Assembly (NCBI RefSeq): GCF_002844535.1
Contig: NZ_PJNH01000003.1
Location: forward strand, 469,128 to 533,127
From: Halalkalibacillus sediminis
GTDB lineage: Bacteria; Bacillota; Bacilli; Bacillales; Alkalibacillaceae
Direction of reading: 5' to 3'
Length of the DNA stretch: 64,000 nt
Part shown: piece after piece, positions 38,893 through 48,263 of the stretch
Layout: the number at the start of each line of letters is the position of its first letter
Position numbering within the stretch: the first letter of the stretch is position 1
Position numbers and translations under genes: made by a program
Notes under the pieces: generated by a model
What the model was told of the DNA's origin: nothing
Databases searched by the model: none
Seen by the model: only the letters and a program-made list of their open reading frames with translations

Positions 38893-38920
38893 ATGAGCCA
38901 CTTGGAATTAGGAAAAGCTA
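38890..38920 (+). promoter_or_regulatory. Possible sigma-F promoter of fin
   Basis: TGAATG, 15 nt, GGAAAAGCTA, one mismatch from the sigma-F -10 GGnnAnAnTR. fin is sigma-F dependent in B. subtilis. Confidence 0.35.
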
Positions 38921-38937
38921 AGCTTAACTAAGCTTAG
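38918..38937 (+). repeat. Perfect inverted repeat overlapping the fin ribosome site
   Basis: CTAAGCTT-AACT-AAGCTTAG. The right arm overlaps the first two bases of AGGAGG at 38936-38941, so a hairpin in the mRNA could restrict ribosome access. Confidence 0.7.
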
Positions 38938-38948
38938 GAGGTTTATTC

Positions 38949-39176
38949 ATGTCCTTAAAAATTACTTGCCGCCATTGTAAAAAGCCGATGGGTGAGATAA
39001 AAGATGATACTGAGATTAAAGAATTGTTGAACGATCTTTCTGCATTAAATGAGACGGAAGGTAGTATTCACCAACAAGAAGATGGGACACGGTCATTGGA
39101 GTTAGTTTGCGAAAATTGCGAAGAGATATTGAATGAAAACCCAACATTATTTGAACTAGATTATTTTATCCATTGA
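38949..39176 (+). CDS. fin: Anti-sigma-F factor Fin
   Basis: Small zinc protein (B. subtilis YabK) that inhibits sigma-F and helps the switch to sigma-G in the forespore. The 75-residue product has CxxC-type pairs at Cys7/Cys10 and Cys54/Cys57 and the family C-terminus ELDYFIH. AGGAGG lies 7 nt before the start. It sits between pth and mfd as in B. subtilis. Confidence 0.92.
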   Translation: MSLKITCRHCKKPMGEIKDDTEIKELLNDLSALNETEGSIHQQEDGTRSLELVCENCEEILNENPTLFELDYFIH

Positions 39177-39194
39177 TTGAATAACAGCAATCGA

Positions 39195-39220
39195 AACCGC
39201 AGTTGAACTAGCTGCGGGTT
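39195..39220 (+). terminator. Possible fin terminator
   Basis: AACCGCAG and CTGCGGGTT form a stem, but only GTTGTT follows instead of a T run. Confidence 0.4.
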
Positions 39221-39253
39221 GTTGGTATTGGTATGGGATGTAAATAACTACTG

Positions 39254-39281
39254 TTGAAACAATCAATAAATGTAATATATT
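39254..39281 (+). promoter_or_regulatory. Sigma-A promoter of mfd
   Basis: TTGAAA, 16 nt, TATATT, 33 nt before the mfd start. Confidence 0.5.
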
Positions 39282-39314
39282 AACCATATTTGGTTTGAGC
39301 ATAAGGGGGAGAAG

Positions 39315-42300
39315 TTGTTGCAATCGATTAAAAATTACTTAGCCACCCAAGATGATGTAGTAAATCTCATCGAAGGTTTAGAAAACGGAATGACTGAGCA
39401 AATTGTATCAGGGCTGACAAACACTCTTAGAAGTACTTTCACTTCCATTCTTCATGAATCGTCAAGTAGACCAGTGCTCTATGTGACCCACCATTTGACG
39501 CAAGCTCAGAAAGTGTATGAGGACTTGCTTACGATTTCCGAAAAGGACCATCGTGTTTATCTGTATCCAGTAAATGAATTGTTAGCTGCAGAAATTACAA
39601 CGGCTTCTCCTGAACTGAAGGCTCAACGCCTCGATGTTTGGAAGGAATGGAGAACGAATCAGCAAGGGATCATGGTGGTTCCTGTTGCAGCTTTGAAGCG
39701 GGCATTACCCCCAGTTGATGCTCAAGTTACAGCGAACGTCACATTCAAAAAAGATACAACTTTTCCTTTTGAATCTGCTGTAGAACAATTGATTTCGCTC
39801 GGTTATAAGTATACAGATATGGTGACGACTCCTGGTGAAATCAGTCGACGTGGGGGTATTGTAGACATTTACCCATTAACTGAAGATTATCCGGTTCGCG
39901 TAGAATGGTTTGATGATGAAGTGGAATCCATTCGATATTTTGACGCCGAATCTCAACGTTCTGCTACAGAACTGGAATCGATTGAAGTAGGCCCAGCTGA
40001 TGAATTCTTGATTACTAGCGATCAAATGATGCGAGGCGCTGAGGAATTAAAGGTTCGTCTTGAGAAATCAATGGAGGCCATTGAAGATTTCAATGAGAAA
40101 GAAAAACTTCGAGAGACAATCATGTATGATGTTGAACGTCTCGCACAAGGTGATTCTTTCCCAGGTAATTATAAATATTTATCGCTATTCTTTGATCGTG
40201 TTGATAGTTTGTTAGATTATACTTCAAAAGACACCGTGGTCATCCTAGATGAAATGAGCCGGATATCTGAAAAGGCAGAGCAACTGGATAGGGAAGAAGC
40301 GAATTGGTATACGGAAATGCTTCAGAACCGTTCCATTGTGCAAGATTTGCAGGTCTCTTTTGACTGGACGACTGTGTTAGAAAAAATGAATCATCAAAAG
40401 ATCTATTTCTCTTTATTTTTAAGGCACATCCCCAACACGAAACCTGAAAATATCATCAACTTTTCAAGTAGACAAATGCAGCAGTTCCATGGACAGATGA
40501 ATCTTCTCCAAAATGAGTTCGAACGTTGGAAGAAGAATGATTATTCAGTGGTCGTTTACGGAAGTGATAGAGAAAGGTTAGAACGGATTCAACGAGTGCT
40601 GGACGATTATGACATGACGGTCCATACAATTAAAGAACCTTTCGAATTGCCACAATCAGAACCTCTTGCTGCGATCGGTGATCTGCAAGAGGGCTTTGAG
40701 ATGCCTAATTATAGACTCGCAGTGCTGACTGAAGAAGAGTTATTCAAAAAGAAGAAACCTAAAAAGCGTAGAAAACAGAAGCTTTCGAACGCAGAGAGAA
40801 TAAAGAGTTATCAAGAATTATCTATTGGAGACTATGTCGTACATTCAAATCATGGGATCGGGAAGTATATAGGTATAGAAACTTTAGAAGTAAATCAAAA
40901 ACATAAAGATTATATGGTCATCCGTTACTCTGGAAACGATAAATTATTCGTTCCCGTAGACCAGATTGACCAAGTGCAAAAATATGTAGGATCCGAAGCG
41001 AAGGAACCTAAGCTTTATAAGTTGGGCGGAAGCGAATGGAAAAAAGTTAAGTCCCGGGTGAAATCATCTGTTGAAGATATCGCGGATGATCTGATCAAGT
41101 TGTATGCTGAACGAGAAGCATCGAAAGGGCACGCTTTTTCTGAGGATACTGAAATGCAGAAGGATTTTGAAGCGACGTTCCCTTATGAAGAAACCGAGGA
41201 CCAAATTCGGTGTATCGAAGAAATCAAAGAGGATATGGAAAGAGAGCGCCCAATGGATCGTTTGCTTTGCGGGGACGTAGGTTACGGAAAGACCGAAGTG
41301 GCAATCCGCGCGGCTTTCAAGGCGATTGTAGACGGTAAACAGGTGGCTGTATTAGTACCTACAACTATTTTAGCGCAACAACACTTTGAAACGTTTCAAG
41401 AGCGTTTCCAAGAGTTTGGAATCAATGTCGGTTTGTTAAGTCGTTTCAGAACACCAAATCAGCAAAAAGAAACGCTTGACCGTTTGAGAAAAGGGTTAAT
41501 AGATGTGGTGATAGGTACTCACCGTGTTTTATCAAAAGATGTGAAATTCAAAGACTTAGGCCTATTGGTCGTCGATGAGGAGCAGCGTTTCGGGGTTAAG
41601 CATAAAGAAAAAATCAAACAGTTGAAGGCGAATGTCGATGTCCTGACATTAACTGCGACACCAATTCCAAGGACGTTACACATGTCGATGGTCGGGGTGA
41701 GGGATTTATCAGTCATTGAAACTCCACCAGAGAATCGTTTCCCAATCCAGACATATGTAGTGGAATATAATCCTGCATTCATTCGAGAAGCTATCGAGAG
41801 GGAATTGGCACGTGGAGGTCAAGTGTTTTTCTTATACAATCGGGTCGATCTGATCGACAGGGTTGCGCATGAGATCGATGAATTAGTCGATGATGCAAAG
41901 GTGAATTACGCCCATGGTCAAATGAACGAAAGACAGCTTGAAAACATCATGTTTGATTTCTTGGAAGGCGAGTTTGATGTCCTTGTCAGCACGACAATCA
42001 TCGAAACAGGTGTGGATATTCCGAATGTGAACACATTAATTGTCTATGATGCGGACAAAATGGGCCTTAGCCAGCTGTATCAGCTAAGAGGTAGGGTTGG
42101 AAGATCTAATCGTTTAGCCTATGCCTATTTCACTCATCAACCAAATAAAGTGCTCACAGAAATTGCAGAGAAACGATTAGAAGCTATCAAAGAATTTACT
42201 GAACTTGGCTCGGGCTTTAAAATTGCCATGCGCGACCTATCGATTCGAGGAGCAGGAAATCTTTTAGGAACTGAACAGCATGGGTTTATTGATTCTGTCG

Positions 42301-42857
42301 GTTTTGATATGTACTCCCAGATGTTGAATGATGCAATCAAAGCTAAACAAAAAGGAGTCCCATATGAAGAATCTAAGCCATTCGAAGTAGAAATGACGAT
42401 CGATTTAGATGCTTATATTCCACCGTCATATATTGATGATGAAGCACAGAAAATCGAGATGTATAAACGAATTCAAGCAGTAGAAGAAGCAACTGAGATT
42501 TATGAAATAAAAGATGAAATGCTCGACCGTTTTGGCGAGTATCCTCAAGAAGTAGAGGATCTCCTTCAAGTCTCACGCATCAGATTGTATGCCTTGCAAG
42601 AGAAGGTCGAGTCTATCTATGAAAAGAAAAATAAAATTGAATTGATGGTGGACGCGGATGAAAGTCAGTCCGTTGATGGTACAGAGCTATTTAATCTAGC
42701 CAATGAATTTGGCAGACAGGTACTCTTAGGTACGGAAGGTAAGCAGTTGAAAATCACAATTCAATTCCAGCGAAGCAATAAACATGACAGGTACGAACTC
42801 CTTGAAAAGTTGTTATCAAAGTTACATCGGACGAAAAAACAAAAAACGGGTGAATAG
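39315..42857 (+). CDS. mfd: Transcription-repair coupling factor
   Basis: Removes RNA polymerase stalled at lesions and recruits UvrA. The 1180-residue product has the N-terminal UvrB-like module, an RNA polymerase interaction (CarD-like) domain starting with SIGDYVVHSNHGIGKYIGIE near 503, and an SF2 translocase with Walker A GDVGYGKT near 654, DEEQ near 753 and the C-terminal TRCF module. The start is one of two adjacent TTG codons behind AGGGGGAG; I chose the first. The stop overlaps the -35 box of the spoVT promoter. Confidence 0.96.
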   Translation: MLQSIKNYLATQDDVVNLIEGLENGMTEQIVSGLTNTLRSTFTSILHESSSRPVLYVTHHLTQAQKVYEDLLTISEKDHRVYLYPVNELLAAEITTASPELKAQRLDVWKEWRTNQQGIMVVPVAALKRALPPVDAQVTANVTFKKDTTFPFESAVEQLISLGYKYTDMVTTPGEISRRGGIVDIYPLTEDYPVRVEWFDDEVESIRYFDAESQRSATELESIEVGPADEFLITSDQMMRGAEELKVRLEKSMEAIEDFNEKEKLRETIMYDVERLAQGDSFPGNYKYLSLFFDRVDSLLDYTSKDTVVILDEMSRISEKAEQLDREEANWYTEMLQNRSIVQDLQVSFDWTTVLEKMNHQKIYFSLFLRHIPNTKPENIINFSSRQMQQFHGQMNLLQNEFERWKKNDYSVVVYGSDRERLERIQRVLDDYDMTVHTIKEPFELPQSEPLAAIGDLQEGFEMPNYRLAVLTEEELFKKKKPKKRRKQKLSNAERIKSYQELSIGDYVVHSNHGIGKYIGIETLEVNQKHKDYMVIRYSGNDKLFVPVDQIDQVQKYVGSEAKEPKLYKLGGSEWKKVKSRVKSSVEDIADDLIKLYAEREASKGHAFSEDTEMQKDFEATFPYEETEDQIRCIEEIKEDMERERPMDRLLCGDVGYGKTEVAIRAAFKAIVDGKQVAVLVPTTILAQQHFETFQERFQEFGINVGLLSRFRTPNQQKETLDRLRKGLIDVVIGTHRVLSKDVKFKDLGLLVVDEEQRFGVKHKEKIKQLKANVDVLTLTATPIPRTLHMSMVGVRDLSVIETPPENRFPIQTYVVEYNPAFIREAIERELARGGQVFFLYNRVDLIDRVAHEIDELVDDAKVNYAHGQMNERQLENIMFDFLEGEFDVLVSTTIIETGVDIPNVNTLIVYDADKMGLSQLYQLRGRVGRSNRLAYAYFTHQPNKVLTEIAEKRLEAIKEFTELGSGFKIAMRDLSIRGAGNLLGTEQHGFIDSVGFDMYSQMLNDAIKAKQKGVPYEESKPFEVEMTIDLDAYIPPSYIDDEAQKIEMYKRIQAVEEATEIYEIKDEMLDRFGEYPQEVEDLLQVSRIRLYALQEKVESIYEKKNKIELMVDADESQSVDGTELFNLANEFGRQVLLGTEGKQLKITIQFQRSNKHDRYELLEKLLSKLHRTKKQKTGE

Positions 42858-42880
42858 TTTATTTCTGTTGCCTCATACTA
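42851..42880 (+). promoter_or_regulatory. Sigma-G promoter of spoVT
   Basis: TGAATA, 17 nt, CATACTA, an exact match to the sigma-G consensus. The -35 overlaps the mfd stop codon. The spoVT start lies about 75 nt downstream of the predicted transcription start. Confidence 0.85.
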
Positions 42881-42959
42881 AAACTACTAGCAGGTGAACG
42901 AACGGTTCAATATATTCTTCACCAATTGCGAGTACATCATAGAAAGAGGGATTGTCACT

Positions 42960-43493
42960 ATGAAAGCAACAGGGATCGTACGCCGTATTGATGATTTGGG
43001 GCGAGTTGTAGTGCCTAAGGAGATACGGAGAACACTTCGTATTAGAGAGGGAGATCCTCTGGAGATTTTTGTTGATCGAGAAGGGGAAGTTATCTTAAAA
43101 AAATACTCACCGATCAATGAGCTGAGTGAGTTTGCTACTGAGTATGCACAGTCATTATTCGAGTCCATCGGGAATAAAATATTAATTTCCGATCGAGATG
43201 AAATTATTGCTGTTGCAGGTGCTTCTAAGAAGGAATATTTAAACAAAGATGTTGGACAACCTGTAGAAAAATGTATGGAGAAAAGAGAAAGTCAACTTGA
43301 GCGTAACGAATTCACACAAGAGTTTATTAACGGGCATGAAGAAACGGTCTCATCATTTTTTATACAACCGATCGTATCAAACGGTGATCCAGTAGGAAGT
43401 ATCATATTACTTATGGAAAAAGGATCGATTTCTGACGTTGAAACCACGGTCATTCAAACAGCATCACACTTTCTAGCACGGCAGATGGAGTAG
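42960..43493 (+). CDS. spoVT: Stage V sporulation regulator SpoVT
   Basis: AbrB-like regulator of sigma-G genes in the forespore. The 177-residue product has an AbrB DNA-binding domain (about 1-50, GIVRRIDDLGRVVVPKEIRR) and a GAF-like C-terminal domain (about 55-177). AGAGGG lies 9 nt before ATG 42960; an upstream frame extension overlaps the promoter leader and lacks family similarity. A sigma-G promoter precedes it, as known for B. subtilis spoVT. Confidence 0.95.
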   Translation: MKATGIVRRIDDLGRVVVPKEIRRTLRIREGDPLEIFVDREGEVILKKYSPINELSEFATEYAQSLFESIGNKILISDRDEIIAVAGASKKEYLNKDVGQPVEKCMEKRESQLERNEFTQEFINGHEETVSSFFIQPIVSNGDPVGSIILLMEKGSISDVETTVIQTASHFLARQME

Positions 43494-43517
43494 AGACGAA
43501 TCGTCTCTGCTCCTTTA
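43492..43517 (+). terminator. Weak spoVT terminator
   Basis: AGAGACGA-a-TCGTCTCT forms a short hairpin followed by GCTCCTTTA, so the T run is poor. Confidence 0.4.
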
Positions 43518-43526
43518 TGCTATAAT
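43518..43526 (+). promoter_or_regulatory. Extended -10 promoter of yabM
   Basis: TGCTATAAT is a perfect extended -10. No good -35 is present. It would drive yabM-yabN-rqcP. Confidence 0.5.
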
Positions 43527-43555
43527 GGAAGAAATTCATTCCATTGGAGTTACTT

Positions 43556-45127
43556 ATGAGCGGACAAGCTATGTGGGTGAAGGGGACACTTCTTTTATCA
43601 ATTGCAGGATTATTGAGCAAAGTGTTAGGGATGGTGTACCGAATCCCTCTACAAAACCTAGCTGGAGACGAAGGGTTATATATTTATCAGCAAATCTATC
43701 CGATTCTCTCTTTAGCTATTATATTATCTCTGTATAGTATACCGAGTGCTATTTCTCAAGTAATAGCAGATAACAAACGACCGAACGCCTCGATACGTAT
43801 AAAAGACGTGTTGGTGGTGTTTTATTTATTATTCGCTGGTGGAGCTGCCGTTTTTATTCTATTGTACGCTCTAGCCCCTTGGTTGGCTGGGTTGATGGGA
43901 GATCCTCAATTGACTCAGCCGATCCGTGTGAGTAGTGCAATATTTTTAGTAATACCTTTTACAGCATTTTTAAGAGGGTATTTTCAAATCGAAGATCAAT
44001 ATTCCGTGATGGCTTCATCCCAAGTGGTTGAACAACTTTTTCGTGTAGCTGGTATTATCATTTTCACCGTTATAATCACTGGTGCCGGGTTGTCACTTTA
44101 TCAAGTGGGCACGTTGGCTGCATGGTCGACGATCGGCGGTACAGTAGTAGGAGCTTCTTTTTTGTTCATCGCTTATAGGTTTTATATAAAAAGCCAATCC
44201 TCACGAAGCGAAAAGGTATCTATTTCACCATCGAATCTAACGCGAGGTTTATTAGTTGGTTTATCAATTTATAGCCTGACATACGTACTGCATTTATTGG
44301 TACAGGTAATCGATGTGTTTACGATGATTGATTTATTAAAAGATTGGGGAGCCTCTACTCAGGCATCAAAGGTGTGGAAAGGGGTCTACGATCGTGGTAA
44401 TCCATTGATTCAATTAGGGCTTGTATTCGGTTCTTCCATCGCTTTGTCCTTGATACCATCGCTCAGGAAAAGTGATGCTGATATATCAAGTGGATCAACT
44501 GATGATGAGAAGTTTGCATTGAAGTTCACCTTTTTATTTTCAACAGCTGCAACGGCAGGTTTAATTGCCATCATGCCGATGGTCAACCCTTTGTTTTACA
44601 AGTCTTCAGACGGTACGTTCGCAATACAGTTGATGATGCCAGCAGTATTTTTACTATCATTGGTAATAACCTTTTCAGTAATTCTACAGCGGTACGGAGT
44701 CAAGTTACAGCAGTTGATTTGGGTAGTTGTGATGTTGGTTATTAAAGGGATAGGGAATACCTTGCTAATCCCTCTGTACGGAATCACGGGGGCGAGTATA
44801 GCCACATTGATCGCGTTGGCTTTCCTGACGCTCGTCATGTACTACCATTACCAGAGATTAACGAAAAGTTTAGTTAAATATACATTCTTGGTCAATACCT
44901 TGTTAGTGACAGCTTTCATGGGGTTACTGATTTCGCTGATCACTCATTGGGTATTAGATTTGATCGATATTCAAAACCGGTTGATATATATTCCGGTGGT
45001 GGCTTTGACATGTACCATAGGAGCAGCCATATTCATATATTCGACTTACAAATTCAAGTTGTTATCTAATAAAGAACTACAATTGATTACTACGTATTTG
45101 AAAGCAAAGAAAGGAACTGATGATTGA
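43556..45127 (+). CDS. yabM: Polysaccharide flippase family protein YabM
   Basis: MOP-superfamily membrane protein of the SpoVB/MurJ type, 523 residues with about 14 membrane helices spread over its length. The N-terminus WVKGTLLLSIAGLLSKVLGM is typical. Relatives flip lipid-linked sugars; the substrate here is unknown. GGAG lies 6 nt before ATG 43556. The stop overlaps the yabN start by one base. Confidence 0.9.
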   Translation: MSGQAMWVKGTLLLSIAGLLSKVLGMVYRIPLQNLAGDEGLYIYQQIYPILSLAIILSLYSIPSAISQVIADNKRPNASIRIKDVLVVFYLLFAGGAAVFILLYALAPWLAGLMGDPQLTQPIRVSSAIFLVIPFTAFLRGYFQIEDQYSVMASSQVVEQLFRVAGIIIFTVIITGAGLSLYQVGTLAAWSTIGGTVVGASFLFIAYRFYIKSQSSRSEKVSISPSNLTRGLLVGLSIYSLTYVLHLLVQVIDVFTMIDLLKDWGASTQASKVWKGVYDRGNPLIQLGLVFGSSIALSLIPSLRKSDADISSGSTDDEKFALKFTFLFSTAATAGLIAIMPMVNPLFYKSSDGTFAIQLMMPAVFLLSLVITFSVILQRYGVKLQQLIWVVVMLVIKGIGNTLLIPLYGITGASIATLIALAFLTLVMYYHYQRLTKSLVKYTFLVNTLLVTAFMGLLISLITHWVLDLIDIQNRLIYIPVVALTCTIGAAIFIYSTYKFKLLSNKELQLITTYLKAKKGTDD

Positions 45128-46575
45128 TGGGTCAAATCACTGTAATAGGTTTAGGGTCAAGCTCAATTGAACAAATGCCCTTAGGTGTTTATCGCGAACT
45201 AACGAAAAATGAGCAAGTTGTATTTACGAGAACATTGGATCATCCAGTGATTAAAGAATTAATGGAAGAGGGCACCGAATTCCATTCCTTCGATCATATT
45301 TACGAAAATGAAGATCAATTTGAAGCGGTATACGACGGGATCTGTCAGGAGTTGATCAATCAGGCTCGTTCTAGGGATATTTTATATACGGTACCAGGTC
45401 ACCCGATGGTTGCAGAGCGCACAGTTCAATTATTGTTGGGAGTGAAAGAAGATGATGTTCATGTTGAAATAAAGGGTGGACAAAGTTTTCTCGATGCGTT
45501 ATTCACCTCTGTCGGAGTCGATCCGATCGAAGGCTTCCAATTGCTGGACGGAACGAATTTGAATCGAAAATCAATCCAATATGAACAACACCTTTTTATC
45601 GCTCAAGTGTACGATCAGCTGGTAGCTTCTGAAGTGAAGCTCACTTTACTAGAAGATCTACCTCACGACCATCCTATAAAAATTATAGAAGCGGCTGGGA
45701 GTGAAGGGGAGAAAGTAAAAACAGTCCCTTTACATGAACTGGATCATGACTTTACATTCAGCAACTTGGTTACTTTGTATGTTCCTCCTGCAGAGGTCGA
45801 AGTGTTGCACCATCAATTTTCAGTTCTTCGGAATGTGATTGCAGCACTCAGGGGGCCAGGAGGGTGTCCGTGGGATCAGAAGCAGACGCATGAATCGTTG
45901 AGAAAGTATTTGATTGAAGAAGCATATGAAGTCATAGATGCAATCGAGGAGCAAGATGACGACCATCTAGCTGAAGAGCTAGGAGATGTATTGCTGCAAG
46001 TTATGCTCCATAGCCAGATTGCTGAAGATGAAGGATACTTTACCGTTGACGATGTAATTCGATCGATCACTGATAAGATGATCAAGCGTCACCCGCATGT
46101 ATTTGGTGATGTCTCCGTTGAATCTTCTGAAGAAGTCAAACAAAATTGGGAAGCGATCAAGCAACAAGGTCGCGCTGAAAAGTCATCAGTGCTGGAAGGA
46201 TTGAATGAATCACTCCCTCGCCTGACCTATGCCCACGAAATGCAGAAGAAAGCTAGCAAAGTCGGTTTTGATTGGCCAGAGTCGACTGGGGTTTTCTCTA
46301 AATTGGCAGAGGAATTGAAGGAATTTGAAGAAGCGGCGTCGAATGGTAATAACCAAGAGGTGGAGGAAGAACTTGGTGATGTGTTATTTACAATTGTTAA
46401 CATCTCAAGGCACTTGAAAGTTGACCCTGAAGTAGCTCTTCATCGCTCAAGTCAAAAGTTTTTAAAGCGATTCCAGTTTATCGAAAAACGTTTGCAGGAA
46501 AGAGACTTGAATATAGAAGAACAATCCTTAGACCAGTTAGAGCAGTACTGGAATGAAAGTAAAAGAGAAGTTTAA
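45127..46575 (+). CDS. yabN: Tetrapyrrole-methylase-like/MazG fusion protein YabN
   Basis: Fusion of an N-terminal SAM-methyltransferase-like domain (about 1-220) and a MazG nucleoside triphosphate pyrophosphohydrolase region (about 225-480), as in B. subtilis YabN (MazG). GGCPWDQKQTHESL near 243 opens the MazG part, and the acidic helices EEAYEVIDAIEEQ and EELGDVLLQV carry the metal-binding EExxE/D residues. The product is 482 residues. AAAGGAA precedes ATG 45127. The family removes aberrant NTPs; the N-terminal domain has no proven activity. Confidence 0.93.
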   Translation: MGQITVIGLGSSSIEQMPLGVYRELTKNEQVVFTRTLDHPVIKELMEEGTEFHSFDHIYENEDQFEAVYDGICQELINQARSRDILYTVPGHPMVAERTVQLLLGVKEDDVHVEIKGGQSFLDALFTSVGVDPIEGFQLLDGTNLNRKSIQYEQHLFIAQVYDQLVASEVKLTLLEDLPHDHPIKIIEAAGSEGEKVKTVPLHELDHDFTFSNLVTLYVPPAEVEVLHHQFSVLRNVIAALRGPGGCPWDQKQTHESLRKYLIEEAYEVIDAIEEQDDDHLAEELGDVLLQVMLHSQIAEDEGYFTVDDVIRSITDKMIKRHPHVFGDVSVESSEEVKQNWEAIKQQGRAEKSSVLEGLNESLPRLTYAHEMQKKASKVGFDWPESTGVFSKLAEELKEFEEAASNGNNQEVEEELGDVLFTIVNISRHLKVDPEVALHRSSQKFLKRFQFIEKRLQERDLNIEEQSLDQLEQYWNESKREV

Positions 46576-46593
46576 TAGAAAGAAGGATTAACT

Positions 46594-46857
46594 ATGAGAT
46601 TAGATAAATTTTTGAAAATCAGCCGTTTGATCAAACGACGTACAGTAGCCAAAGAAATTGCTAATCAAGGCAGAATTGAACTAAATGGACAACCCGCAAA
46701 AGCCTCTTCTGACTTGAAGGTCGGAGATGAGTTGATGATTCGCTTTGGACATACGCGTTTGACGATTAAAGTAGATTCACTTCGTGAACAAGTACGAAAA
46801 GATGAAGCGAACGGCTTATATACCGTAATCAATGAAGAAAAAGTCCATCAAGATTAA
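46594..46857 (+). CDS. rqcP: RQC protein RqcP (S4 domain)
   Basis: An 87-residue S4 RNA-binding protein (B. subtilis YabO) that works with RqcH to add Ala tails in ribosome-associated quality control. The product begins MRLDKFLKISRLIKRRTVAK, the S4 core. GAAAGAAGG precedes the start. It follows yabN by 18 nt. Confidence 0.93.
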   Translation: MRLDKFLKISRLIKRRTVAKEIANQGRIELNGQPAKASSDLKVGDELMIRFGHTRLTIKVDSLREQVRKDEANGLYTVINEEKVHQD

Positions 46858-46927
46858 TTGAATTTATGATTATAGTGTTAAACTCGTCCTACCCTTCATA
46901 AAGTAGTAGTAATAGGAGGGATGAGAC

Positions 46928-47230
46928 GTGCCATATGAAACTAGCATGTACAAAACAGAAAGAGAAACGAATCAAGAACACGATGTAAAATTAATGAACC
47001 GCAGAAAGTTGGAAATCACGGGTGTACAAGACGTGGACAGCTTTGATACAGAAGAATTTTTGTTGAAAACCACACTTGGGTATCTCGTCGTCCGTGGTGA
47101 CAATCTGCATATGAAGAATTTGAATGTGGATCAAGGTTCATTGACGATTCAAGGAAAAATCGACTCTTTCAATTACATTGATGACCAACAAGATAAAGCT
47201 AAAGGACTATTTAGCAAGTTGTTTAAATGA
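46928..47230 (+). CDS. yabP: Sporulation protein YabP
   Basis: Spore coat/cortex assembly protein of the YabP/YqfC family, 100 residues. The sequence NRRKLEITGVQDVDSFDTEE and the closing KGLFSKLFK match the family. It is made in the mother cell in B. subtilis. The GTG start lies behind GGAGGGATGAGAC. It overlaps yabQ by 4 nt (ATGA). A CATAAAGT at 46897 could be a sigma-E -10 box, but no convincing -35 was seen. Confidence 0.92.
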   Translation: MPYETSMYKTERETNQEHDVKLMNRRKLEITGVQDVDSFDTEEFLLKTTLGYLVVRGDNLHMKNLNVDQGSLTIQGKIDSFNYIDDQQDKAKGLFSKLFK

Positions 47231-47811
47231 GTTTAAATGTCCAGTTTCTATCAATTTTAACGATGATTGCGACAGGGGTATTCTCCGCATCCTTGTTTGA
47301 GACGTATCGAATGTTGATCCGCCCCAACGTATTTTGGAGAAGAAATGTACTGGATATTCTTTTCTTCCTAATCCAAGGGGGCTTGATCTTCTATTTGCTG
47401 TTTGTTGTAAATGGAGGTATCATCCGTTTTTATTTACTAGTAGCGATAGGTGTAGGCATTTGTTTCTATTTTTCACTTCTACAACCTATCTTTCTAAGCT
47501 TTTTAAACGGAGTGATATTTGCCACAAAAACCGTCTATCGGTGGCTCAAACAACTATTGAACCTTCTGATCATAAGGCCCTTGGTATTTCTGATAAGAAC
47601 AGTCTTGATCATTTTAACGTTTATAATTGCTTCATTGTGGAAATGTATTAGAGGTATTATCTTAGTGGTAGGATGGATCTTAAAACCTTTCCTACCAAAA
47701 ATAATCCGAAATTACCTCATGGATTTTCTGGCAATCTGTAGTAAAATAAAGGATAAGCTGTATAAAAAGATAAAAAAGTTTTGGGTCAAGAGGAGGCATA
47801 AAGATGAGTAG
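47227..47811 (+). CDS. yabQ: Spore cortex biosynthesis protein YabQ
   Basis: Membrane protein required for cortex formation, 194 residues. Membrane segments are visible at about 5-25, 40-60, 65-88 and 118-150, and the C-terminus is strongly basic. The family pattern FETYRMLIRPNVFWRRNVLD follows the first helix. It overlaps yabP by 4 nt and divIC by 8 nt, so yabP-yabQ-divIC are translationally coupled. Confidence 0.92.
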   Translation: MSLNVQFLSILTMIATGVFSASLFETYRMLIRPNVFWRRNVLDILFFLIQGGLIFYLLFVVNGGIIRFYLLVAIGVGICFYFSLLQPIFLSFLNGVIFATKTVYRWLKQLLNLLIIRPLVFLIRTVLIILTFIIASLWKCIRGIILVVGWILKPFLPKIIRNYLMDFLAICSKIKDKLYKKIKKFWVKRRHKDE

Positions 47812-48190
47812 ACGTAATAGGCACCGTAAAGTCACAAGGATTCAATCGGAATATGTTCAGAAACAGGAACAGAACTTGGAGCGCCAAAGCCGTGAAAAGA
47901 AATTCCTGTATCGACGATTGATTGCTTTTGGTGTGCTATTTACTATAGCTCTGTCTTCTATGTTCCTATATCATCTCAATCAACGTGCTCAACTTAGCGA
48001 AAAACAAGAAGAATATGCTGAAAAAGAAGAACAATTAGCAGAATATCAAGAAGAAAATGAAGAGTTGAATCGCGAAATAGAATTATTAAGTGATGTTGAA
48101 TACTTACTCCAGATCGCAAGAAAAGATTATTTCTTCTCAAAAGACGGAGAAATCATCTTTAAATTGCCAGATGAAGAGCCTTCTTATTGA
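47804..48190 (+). CDS. divIC: Cell division protein DivIC
   Basis: Bitopic membrane protein of the FtsL-DivIB-DivIC divisome complex. The 128-residue product has a basic cytoplasmic N-terminus (1-36), one membrane helix (about 37-56) and an extracytoplasmic coiled coil (about 60-95) rich in Glu/Gln, then the conserved VEYLLQIARKDYFFSKDGE. AAGAGGAGGC precedes the start inside yabQ. Confidence 0.94.
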   Translation: MSRRNRHRKVTRIQSEYVQKQEQNLERQSREKKFLYRRLIAFGVLFTIALSSMFLYHLNQRAQLSEKQEEYAEKEEQLAEYQEENEELNREIELLSDVEYLLQIARKDYFFSKDGEIIFKLPDEEPSY

Positions 48191-48263
48191 CACTTTTTTA
48201 AATGCTTATATATAATGAATATGAATGATATTTTTTAAATTTCTAAGGAGGAGCATTTTTTTT

